Shown: positions 42,701 to 52,034 of the stretch, in pieces
Position numbering within the stretch: position 1 is the stretch's first letter
How the letters are laid out: each line of letters opens with the position of its first letter
From: Strigamia acuminata
Lineage: Eukaryota; Arthropoda; Chilopoda; Geophilomorpha; Linotaeniidae
Assembly: GCA_949358305.1 (NCBI GenBank)
Contig: OX442314.1
Span: forward strand, 32,545,608 to 32,609,607
Reading direction: 5' to 3'
Length of the DNA: 64,000 nt
Notes under the pieces: generated by a model
The model's input: only the letters and a program-made list of their open reading frames with translations
Database searches by the model: none
Told to the model about the DNA's origin: nothing
Position numbers and translations under genes: made by a program

Positions 42701-44638
42701 GAGATGGCGGTGGAAGAGACTGTGTCGGGGAAGGAGGTGGAGAAGGAGATGGCGGTGGAAGAGACTGTGTCGGAGACGGAGAAGGAGATGGCGGTGGAAG
42801 AGACTGTGTCGGAGAAGGAGGTGGAGAAGGAGATGGCGGTGGAAGAGACTGTGTCGGGGAAGGAGGTGGAGAAGGAGATGGCGGTGGAAGAGACTGTGTC
42901 GGAGACGGAGAAGGAGATGGCGGTGGAAGAGACTGTGTCGGAGAAGGAGGTGGAGAAGGAGATGGCGGTGGAAGAGACTGTGTCGGAGAAGGAGGTGGAG
43001 AAGGAGATGGCGGTGGAAGAGACTGTGTCGGAGAAGAAGGTGGAAAAGGAGATGGCGGTGGAAGAGACTGTGTCGGAGACGGAGAAGGAGAAGGCGGTGG
43101 AAGAGACTGTGGAGGAGATGGGAATAGTGTGGCCGGAGATGGAGGTGGAGTTGGAAAAGGAGAAGGAGACGTGGAAGGAAACGGCGGTGGAAGAGGCAGT
43201 GGAGGAGAAGGAAAAGGAGAAGGAGACGGCGACGGCACCGAAGAAGAGGAAGTGTGTGAGGAAAGGGGGTGCGAAAAAGAAACGGAAGACCGTTGAGAAG
43301 GTGGAAAAGGAAGTATTCGAGGTAACGTAGTAACTGACCATTTTATTTTGACAATCAACGTGATCGCGTTCCAATTTGAAATTGAAAAGCGATCACGTTG
43401 ATTTGACGTAAATTAATAATTCCCGCGCGCGCACTATAATTTAACCCGCAAATTTAATTTGCCGCGCGCGCGCACTATAATTTAACCCGCAAATTTAATT
43501 TGCCGCGCGCGCATTGAGCGGATTGATCGTATGAATCCGACCCGCGCACAAACTTGGATTCGACATGCAATATCGTATATTTATTTGCCCGTCTGTTTGT
43601 TCGTTTATTCATTTATTTATTTTTTTTTTCTCCAGTCGTTGCCCAGCACATCAGGGTGCACTTGGACGATGCCAAGCGTTGTGACGGTCCCGTCGTCACC
43701 AGACCTATCACCGCCGCGGTCGCCACCACTTCAACCAACGGCGACATTAGGCAAAATGCCTTTAATGTGCCCCGTCGTGAGGTTGGAACGGCTGCAATTG
43801 CCGATCCTCACACCAATACCACGTCCTATCATGTCGACGCCGTGTTTCACCGTGCCACCATCTGCGCCCATCGCCCCCCCGCCGCCGCAAGAACAGCAAC
43901 TGGCGCGTGTCACCACCAAGCCGCGAAGATCCGCGTCGAAGCGGCCCGCATCACCGTCATGGGGACCCGCGTCGAAAAGGTCGGAGACTCGAGTCACGCG
44001 GTCGACGGAAAAGGTAACCTGTCTGGTCTATTTGTCTTTGATCGTTTGTTCAATCGTTCCTTCCATTTCTTTCAGATACGAAAGGCATCTGCATCCCAGG
44101 GCTCGGTGGTGCCGTCTGGCAGGGCAGGACCGAGTGGGCTTCCGTCCAACCTTCCGTCCAACTTGTCGATAGAGTTGGATCGACGGTTCGGAGAGTTCCA
44201 GAAATGGGTGCTCCGGAAGGTGGGGGAGGTGGAGACGGGGGCGGTGCCAACACGGCAACGACGCCAGGGTGGAGGGAAAGGGAAGAAGGGAGAAAAACTC
44301 CGGACAGAGGGCGGGAAGTCATTTTATTGTGCTCTGTGCGCCAAACAACCGGGTAATGAGAAACATACATTTGTTTATTTGTTTGTTTATTTTTTGTCTA
44401 ATTTTTATTTTTTTTTTTTATTTTTTTTTTTTCCTTTCCTCTCCCGCGTACCTTAGGGGTGTCGAAATACGGGTATTTCAGCGAGGACGCGTACCGCCAT
44501 TGGCGCCAACATCACCACCTAGACGCAGTTAAGCGCGAGGATGAAATCTCCAAGAGAGTCAGGAAGCATCTGCGGGACTATTCGCGTAGACCCGATCTCC
44601 TGTTGCCGGTGGGTATTTAATCAATTAGTCGATTCGTT

Positions 44639-44681
<43 letters not shown>

Positions 44682-45668
44682 TTTTTTTCTCTGTTTCCTA
44701 GAAGTTGAAAAAAATGCACAAGGCCCTGAAACGGTGCCCATTCTGCATTGCGAGGCCTGTGGTTGACCGACTAGAGGACCACTGGTTGGTCAAACACAGA
44801 TATCGCATTGCATGGGCACCGGGGATGGGAGAGGGAGAGGGAGAGCGCGTCGGAGACAACGACGACGACGACGACGACAACGACGGTGATTCGGCGTCAC
44901 GTTCATCATCTTTTCAACGAGGCGATGCGCAGGGAGAGGAACGGGTGTTGCGATCGAGGGTGGTTCCCGTTGCGGAAGGGGGCAGCGAACCCAACAGCGA
45001 TCCCAACTATTGGGACGATAACCACGAAATGAAAATCTTTCGCGACGGGAGCATGCGGTTCTCCATTCATTCGCTTACTCTCCTGCTCTTTACGATACGG
45101 GCTCAGGTTCAGGCGGAACAAGTATATATATTTTTATTTTTATTTTTATTTTTATTTTTATTTATTTATTTATGTATATATTTTTTTTATTTTTTATTTT
45201 TTTTTTTAGTATTGGGACGATCCCGACATCAAGACCCACTTACTCCGGATGCTGGGGATGTTAAACCAATGGAACGACATGTCGGTGAGTGAATCTACCG
45301 CGCGCGTCTACGTCGACACTTTTCAGATATTGATTTTCCCGTTTTATTTGCAGAATAAAGATTTCTCGTTCGTTGATGAGGTGCTGATGAAGGAGAGGTT
45401 TGTCGTCGTCGGCGAGCCCGAGAACGACGAAGGAGAGGGGTGTGGAGAAGAGAGACGCCGGGAAGAAGAGCGTGAAACAGGTGAAAGGTGTGAAGAGGAA
45501 AAAGAAGACGACGAAGATTACAGAAACTCTGAATTTGAGGACGATGCGGAAAGTGATGAGGACGAAGACGAAGAAAAGAAACTGGCGAGGAAGGAGAAAG
45601 AGAAACGGGCAAGGAGCAAGAGAAAGAGGAAAGGAAAGGGAAAGTCGAGCGCCGGAAAGAAAAAGTGA
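39787..45668 (+). CDS. large twin zinc-finger protein with acidic repeats (ZF-b), 1032 residues
   Basis: Thirteen exons join without a phase error: 39787-39825, 40243-40338, 40861-40914, 41268-41519, 41868-41963, 42306-42385, 42457-43321, 43636-44013, 44076-44352, 44457-44608, 44702-45121, 45210-45284, 45354-45668. A stop just after 43321 (gtaacgtag) lies in the intron. Domains in order: acidic N-terminus; helix with LVERVVERVVERRVDRLIER near 115-135; 13- and 15-residue repeats EMAVEETVSEKEVEK in about 230-430; proline-rich region 495-620; finger 1 with C705, C708, H727, H731/H733; finger 2 CPFC at 775-778, H790, H795; acidic low-complexity part; a conserved helical block (KTHLLRMLGMLNQWNDMS and VDEVLMKER); very charged C-terminus ending in lysines. 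The fingers and helical block, with intron positions, match ZF-c at 55498-59070. DNA or RNA binding is inferred; subcellular site probably nuclear from basic tail. Confidence 0.65.
42536..43110 (+). repeat. coding minisatellite, 45- and 39-bp units
   Basis: About 13 units of GAGATGGCGGTGGAAGAGAC plus TGTGTCGGAGAAGGAGGTGG-type sequence in two lengths (15 or 13 codons). Both lengths keep the reading frame. Long frames on the other strand here are only mirror products of this repeat. Confidence 0.9.
43353..43515. repeat. intronic hairpin and 40-bp tandem repeat
   Basis: TCAACGTGATCGC at about 43355 pairs with GCGATCACGTTGA at about 43389. Next come two copies of a 40-bp unit (CGCGCGCGCACTATAATTTA and onward) and a partial third. 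All lie in the ZF-b intron 43322-43635. Confidence 0.8.
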
Positions 45669-46671
45669 ATTCGCCTAATCTGCTCCTCAAATGTACGAAT
45701 ACATGTTTTAAATTTAATTTTAATTTATTTCACTCCTTTAAAACTCGTTCTTTTTTTACAGACAAATGGGCACGTCGGTGTTTGATAGCGACGCAATCGT
45801 GTTGTTCGTTGTTCGAGCGCATCATTTTTCGGCACCCCCAATCACAACGATGTCTTCTCTCGCACACGTGGAATGTGGCAGCCTCGTCCACGTCGAGTCT
45901 GGTTCGAGTGGACTCTGACAAAACAGCGAAGCTACTCGAATTCTCGACGTCAGTGTGTTTGGTGTCGTCGTTGTTTCGGTCACACGAGTGGCGCCCTCTT
46001 CACGTCCGCGCGGAGAAACGCTAAAAATTGCGGACAGCGTTCCAAAACAATCAACGGTCATTCACAGCGAATTACTAATCTGACAATAATTTCTGTGTTC
46101 TTGGTGTTGTTTTTAATTACGGTGTTGTTCTTTTTAACAATCAAGCATGGTTCTGCGTTTAAAACACACCGATTTTATTTCTTTTTGTGCTTGTTTGTTT
46201 TTTTTTTTTTTTTTTTTTTTTAATTTTATTAGATTTCAAACAAACAGTTTTCCGGATCGAAACTAATTTTTTTTTTGCTTATATTTAATACTTCTGATAA
46301 AAAATAATAATTTATATTTTTCTGAGTTTACAACTTGCAGTTTTATTTTAGTTTTGGTGTGGTAGCATTTAATATTTGCGTGTTTGTTTGTTTGAATCTC
46401 GATTAGTCTGGTATAAAAGATGTTATGTTATGTTTGTTTATTTAATGCTGAATTTTAACAATATTGATTTAAAAAAATAATCGATAGATAATTTAACATG
46501 TGCATGTTAATTACAAACGAGTTTTAATGATTAAATATGATTATGAAAATTAAAATTAAAATTGAAAACGATTTGAAAAATTAAAAATGATTTATTCACA
46601 AAAAAATAAAGAAATATATATATATATATATAAAAACGAGTTGTTTACAAAAAAAAAAGGAAAAAAAAAAA
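45669..46671. other. intergenic with a TK remnant
   Basis: No full gene. Contains the short TK-like remnant at 45825-45857, long T and TA runs near 46195-46225 and 46612-46632. Confidence 0.5.
45825..45857 (-). pseudogene. thymidine kinase fragment, 11 codons
   Basis: The minus strand reads EDIVVIGGAEK, matching EDVVVIGGAEK of the kinase at 25015 in 10 of 11 positions and closely at DNA level, then hits TGA where the intact gene continues with tyrosine. No further homology was seen on either side. It seems to be a tiny relic of a second TK copy. Confidence 0.5.
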
Positions 46672-47088
46672 TTAAAAATTAAAGTGACGAGTTGCCATCT
46701 CGGCCGCGAACAAAGTTGCCCGTCGCACCTCCTCGGCTGCTTCGGATGAGGCTACGGCGGCATCGACAGCCTCTTCAATGGCGGCCACGACGTTGGGGTC
46801 AGTGACGTTGGCCGACGCGACGACCCCTGCCACCGCCGCCACCGACTCCCGTGTCGCTCTGACCGACTGCGACAGAGTCATGGCCGCTGCGGCAGCCGCC
46901 GTGGCCACCATGCTCAAAGACAACGCCGGGTCCCGCACTTGGGCGGCAAACTCAACCGACCCGGTCGCGCGCGCAGTTGCACGCGCGCGTCCTTCCGCCT
47001 CCGCCGACGCACGAAGTGCCGCAATTCGATGTCGCATTATCGGCGGCCGTGGTGGCGGCGGAAGGCTGCAACAAAGAATAAATAAATA

Positions 47089-47127
<39 letters not shown>

Positions 47128-47305
47128 CGACCAATCGTGTCAATTTGCAATTTACTCACCTCGGTTGGGCGTCGCGTCTAAGTGCGAACTGCTGAGGGCG
47201 GGGTAGGGGCGACGCCCACATCTCGTTAATCGAGGGGACACCCCTCCACGCCGCCCTACCCCGTCCTCGGATTCGACGCGATCGTTCATCATCACTGTCT
47301 GCCAT
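46672..47305 (-). CDS. two-exon alanine-rich helical protein, 179 residues
   Basis: Exons 47305-47160 (phase 2 end, gtgagt donor) and 47065-46672 join in frame. Exon 1 starts acidic/basic (MADSDDERSRRIRGRGR). Exon 2 opens with a proline run (SLPPPPRPP) and then is almost entirely alanine-rich amphipathic helix with TAAAAAAMTLSQSVR and AAIEEAVDAAVASSEAAEEV. It shares the short-exon-1 plus helical-exon-2 plan with the coiled-coil family but the intron phase differs. The intron holds (AATC)n. Function unknown. Confidence 0.55.
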
Positions 47306-47328
47306 CTAGGAAACAAAAATATAAAAAA

Positions 47329-47393
<65 letters not shown>

Positions 47394-48727
47394 ATAGATA
47401 AAAGATAATAAAAGTTGAACGAAATAAGCGGAGAAGAAACTTGAGTCGAAGCTGGGATGCATGTTGACGGAACATATAAACCCGATGTCAGCAATAACAC
47501 TGCACCGAGGATGATTTAACAACTTGAAATTGGAAATTCTGTTTTGAATTTTTAAATTTACCGTCTATTTGTTTGTTATTTTGATTGATTTTGTAGTGTT
47601 TCGTTTTGCGTTGTTCGGTCAGGCTAGATTGGACGTTGGTTTTCGAGTTATTGTGCCACAGTTGTTGCCGAAATCTGGTATGTATGTCGCGTTCCGTCAA
47701 CACGGAGGCGAGAAACACTCGCTACGCTTCATCGCGCCCGTCTGTCTAATTATTTGTTTGTTTGTTTGTTCGCTCCTCCTCAAATTCGTCTATCGAACAA
47801 TTGTTCAAACCCTCGATCGATAAATTGCCGAATTGATTCAATTCGGACAAATTCCCTCCGGAAACAATCGATTGTTTACTTACGGTAAATGCGCGAGTCG
47901 AGGTGCGATACCGGGATGCCAATGATGCTTCGTTTGCTTCGCTGTGGTTAATGGTTCCGACACCGGGTTAAACGCGTCGCTAGCGTCGCGCGTATACAAC
48001 CGCGCGTGTTTGAAAAATAAAATGGGTGAAAATTAAAGAAAAAATATTTATTGGTGAATTATTAAAATAATTGATAAATTAATTAATTAAAAGAAAAAGA
48101 AAAAGAAAAAAAAAAAATAAAATAAAATAAAATAAAATAAAATAAATAAATAAGTTTGGCCGTTGCCGCCATCTGTCGCGTGGACTCATCCACTCACTTG
48201 CTCACACTCGCTCACTGTCGACCAACCGTGTGAGAACGTTAAAAGGTAAGTTAACCATTTCACATATTCACATACACACATACACACACAAAACTCGCCC
48301 ACCCGCACTCCTAAATGCACGTCCAAACACGCGCCCAAACGCATATCCACGTGGAATTTGGCGAGCCACGCGCGTAGCCATTTTTTATTTTTCCGCCCCA
48401 CGTTGTTGTTGTCGCCGCCAACAGAAACCAAGCGATATTGAGTTTAACGTCTCGCGCGGGGTTTTCGTTTTCTCTTTTTTCGGGAATTCCCGGTTCCCAG
48501 TACCGGAATAGCGTCTTTTCTTTCTTTTTCTTTTCGTCATAAATTATCGTTTTTATCAATTTTTTAGTCAGTCAAAAGTGGCCATTCTCGTCATTGAAAT
48601 GTAATAAAATATAACGTTTCGTTGACAAAAATGGCGTCTCGATTTCCAGGTTCCCGACATTAAAACCATAATCCCGCGTGTTTTGTTTTCACTTTATTAC
48701 TTTTTTTTTTTTATTTTTTTTTTTTTC
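47306..48727. other. intergenic with (AAAT)n arrays
   Basis: (AATA)n at 47333-47396 and (AAAAT)n at 48115-48145. I see no supported gene; short open frames lack splice partners. Confidence 0.5.
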
Positions 48728-49289
48728 ATGGAAGAAAAAATGGAATCCACCATGTCGTCTCCTGTCTCCATTTTGCAGTGCGTCGACTATACGTCGCCGC
48801 CGTCGACGATCAGTTGTTCCCCGCCGCCGTCGACGATCATTTGTTCCGGGGCGTCTAATAAACGTCGCTCGGTGGATTCGAAGAAAGCGGGCACTCCCGC
48901 AAAAAGAAGAAGGGTCAGTATTCTATCAAAATTTTCGCCCACCTATTTATTTGTGTATTCGTTAATTCTCTTTCCTCGTTTTTCAGAGGTCGCTCTTGAC
49001 ACCAAGGACACCAGGTGCCAGGAAGGTGGAGAGAATAGTTGCGGACAAGATTGAGAAGGCGGTGATGAAAAGGATGGGGAGGATCGAGAAGACGGTGGCA
49101 AAAGGATTCGAGGAGATGATGGCAAGAATGGAGAGAGTTGTGTTGGGTATGGAAGCGAGGTGGCGAGAGCGCCTGGAGAAGATCGAAGAGGAGGAGGAAA
49201 GCGAAGGCGATGGAGAAGAAGATTGCGACGGGAGGGGAAAGGATGCCGGAAAGACTATCAACGACAGTGATGGTTCGATGGAGTATTAG
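48728..49289 (+). CDS. two-exon coiled-coil protein (family member 4), 162 residues
   Basis: Exons 48728-48913 and 48987-49289 join in phase 0. Exon 1 (62 codons) holds an internal repeat (two copies of SPPSTI followed by C) and ends basic (KRRSVDSKKAGTPAKRRR). Exon 2 opens AGG TCG, then RTPGARKVERIV, a heptad-rich helix (MKRMGRIEKTVAKGFEEMM), an acidic part and DSDGSMEY. Exon 2 is 303 nt as in the gene at 27972 and the C-terminal peptide is similar. A nuclear oligomeric protein is a reasonable guess from the basic exon 1. Confidence 0.65.
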
Positions 49290-49411
49290 GGGGGGGGGGA
49301 GGGGGTGCGCCTAAAGGAACAAAACTTTATTTGCTGTTCAGTTTATTCATTTATTCGGTTCATTCGTCCATTTATTTATTTATTTGTCTGTTTTGCAATT
49401 GTTTCACTTCG

Positions 49412-49445
<34 letters not shown>

Positions 49446-50019
49446 TTTTCTCTTTCCTTTTTCTCAAATTATGGAAAAAGTTTGTATAATTTTATTTTCG
49501 TTCGGTCCATTAAACTAATGCATTCGATCGATTCAGTGTGACATTTTATTAAATTTGAATAAAAGATGTGAAAAAATGGATAAAACGCAATGATCGCGCG
49601 CGTGACCGAGCGCCTAATTGCGTGACCGTGACTATCCGCTTCCGTCACCGCTCCGGGAGGTTTTCCGATCTTGTACGACATAGTAGATGGATGTGGCGTT
49701 GGTGGAACCCTTCAAAAATTTAAAAAAAAAAAAATAAATAAATAAATAAATAAATAAATAAAATATCATAGAGAAACAAAACAGATGAGAGATCCGTTCG
49801 TCGTTTAGTTACGACGACTGAATAAGTGGTTTAAAACGTAAATAAATTAAATAAAACCAAAAAAAAAAAAATAAGTAAATAAATAAAAGGGATCAAATCT
49901 TTCGACCCCTCCCCCCCCTCCCACAGGCCCTGGGGAAGGGAGTATGTGTAATGGCACAAACACATCGTCTTTTTTGAATATTTATCCCGTAGATATGAAG
50001 AAGATCGACTGAAACGAAA
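49290..50019. other. intergenic with (TG)n and (AATA)n
   Basis: (TG)n at 49420-49445, AATA arrays near 49735 and 49878. No gene supported. Confidence 0.5.
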
Positions 50020-50100
50020 ATTCGGGAGAGTCGAGACTCGAACCCACGACCCACGACTCCGTAAGGCGGGTGACTACCCACTCGACCACCTGGGCCGACG
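50020..50100 (-). repeat. tRNA-like segment, minus strand
   Basis: On the minus strand: A box TGGTCGAGTGG (50088-50078) and B box GGTTCGAGTCT (50044-50034). The intervening ACCCGCC and GGAGTCGTGG match the copy at 28874. Acceptor stem is not convincing. Confidence 0.5.
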
Positions 50101-50127
50101 ATAAAAGGTCGCCGTTATCGGTGTTGT

Positions 50128-50137
50128 TGTTTGTTGT

Positions 50138-50188
<51 letters not shown>

Positions 50189-50190
50189 TT
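50128..50190. repeat. (TTG)n microsatellite
   Basis: About 18 TTG units followed by a short T run. Confidence 0.95.
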
Positions 50191-50422
50191 TTGTTTGCAA
50201 TTAGTGTCACTAGGTATCGCGTCATAGCGCCGTAGTGTCACGACATTTCAGTTCGCCGCGCACGTGTGGCTGCCCCCTCGCTCGACGGCGTCACACAGCG
50301 AGTGGTCCAACTATTCTACTTTCCCAACAACCGGAAACTCGTGGCACAACAAACCAACATTGATGTTGCCACCACCATCGTCGTTTTATTCTCTCAGCGG
50401 TGTCGAAATTGTCCGTTTTCAG

Positions 50423-51770
50423 ATGGAACCGAAGCGTGAAGAAGAGAGGCGACCAAGATGGCCACCTATTCCCGTTATCGTGGTAAGCGCGTTTACATGC
50501 TTATGAACCCGGGCTATTAAACGGAGTGGTACGGCGCGTATGTGCATATTTTTCTGATTTGATTGATTAATTATTTCCAGGTCGATGACGAGGAAGGGGA
50601 CGATGACGCCACCCTCACTATTGTCGCCGCCGCCGCCGCCGCCAACGTCAACGACGCACCGTTGTGCAGTGCTAAAGAGGAACCCGAAATCGAAGTGAGA
50701 ATCTGTAATGTCGTGCCTTGGTTCACCTCGATTCATTAATTCGTCCATTTACTTACTTACTTACCCATCTACTGGTCTGTGTCTCTAGATTGGGGTGGTT
50801 GAGGTGGAAGTACCATGCGAGGGAGGAGGAGGAGGAGATGAGCGACCCGCGATGGAAGAAGATGTCGAGATGGAACGGGAACTCGCGATTGAGGAGAATC
50901 GGAAACGCGCGATTGCAGAAGATCTGGAACGCGCGATTGGAGAGGATCCGGAACGCGCGATTGGAGAGGATCGGGAACGCGCGATTGGAGAGAAACGGAA
51001 ACGCGCGATTGGAGAGGAAGAGCGAGGAAATGGAGAATCAATGAGCGCGCGGTTTCTATTGGCGCAAATTCAACAAACACGAGAGAAGCAGCGACGGTTG
51101 CGTCGAGTCGTGGATGACGAGTTGGGGGAGTTGAAGCGAGAGATAGGATCGCTTCGAGGGCAACTGGAGGAAAAAGAAAAATTGATGATCACAGAGAGGA
51201 TGAAAGATCTGGATGCGTGGCACCAAAAAGAATACCGACAACAATTGAAATACCATAAGGAATACGAGGAGCATCAATTACGATTTCGTCTCGCGCAACT
51301 GGAGCGAGAAAAAAAAATTCAGTTGGAGGAGTGGCGCGAAAAGGACCTAAAGAGGCAGAAGAAGTGTCGCGAAGAAGACCTGAGGCAGCAGCGGGAGTGG
51401 GCGATGCACCCACCCGGACAAGGAGTATCGTGGGCCCGGTATGTAGGAGGTTATGCGGAGCAGTTGAAAAATAATTCAACGGAGCTAGGGGTTCGGGCGG
51501 CGAAGATAGAGGCGCTCGAAGTGCTGGTGGAAAGTCTCAAAGAGCGGTTGCGGAAGGAGTGGCAAATTCGACATAACCAAGAACGGAGTTCGCGGTTGAT
51601 CGCCAGATTCGTGAGTGTATCTATCTCTTTCTTTCTTTCTCTTTCTTTTTTTCCCCCTCCCCCTTCATTCTCTCTGTTTTTAGGGGTCGTGTCCAAAGTT
51701 GAGTCGTCCCCCGGATCTTTTCGACAAAGCCATTCAAACCGAGCAACCAGAAAAACCCGAAACAATTTGA
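50423..51770 (+). CDS. long coiled-coil protein with RAIGED repeats, 360 residues
   Basis: Exons 50423-50482, 50581-50694, 50789-51610 and 51684-51770 join in phase 0 throughout. The start is the first codon after cgttttcag. Exon 2 has an alanine run after an acidic start. Exon 3 encodes six imperfect 8-residue repeats (RAIGEDPE type) from about 96 to 135 and then a very long Glu/Arg/Gln/Lys coiled coil with heptad leucines, ending in LVESLKERLRKEWQIRHNQE. The last exon adds 28 residues (CPKLSRPPDLFDKAIQTEQ) and a stop. No catalytic motif. Introns again end in T-rich tracts. Filament or scaffold function is an inference only. Confidence 0.65.
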
Positions 51771-51834
51771 GGGCGACTCGGACGATACAAAAACCGACGC
51801 GAGACCAACGAGTCAATTGATGCCCATTCTTATT

Positions 51835-51837
51835 TTA

Positions 51838-51899
<62 letters not shown>

Positions 51900-51910
51900 T
51901 ATTATTGTCA
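51835..51910. repeat. (TTA)n microsatellite
   Basis: About 24 TTA units between the coiled-coil gene and the convergent transposase. Confidence 0.95.
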
Positions 51911-52034
51911 TCTCATCATCGCCACTGCTGCATCTATCACACGATAAATAGATAAAAAAATTGTTACATGTTCTGGTGGAAATCATAAAAGTTTATTTAT
52001 TTATTGAGTTTTACAAACAAAAGAGCATAGAAAA

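Noticed and set aside
39787-43330. Treating this as a separate gene ending at the TAG at 43328-43330
   Set aside because: A donor (GAG/gtaacg) precedes the stop and joins in phase 0 to the exon at 43636, so the stop lies in an intron and the gene continues as ZF-b. A short isoform ending here cannot be excluded.
42411-43374. Several very long open frames on both strands (Arg/Trp-rich on plus, Ser/Thr- and Pro/Ser-rich on minus)
   Set aside because: They are alternative readings of the 39/45-bp minisatellite, whose unit length is a multiple of three so all frames stay open. Only the frame continuing into spliced neighbours on both sides is kept.
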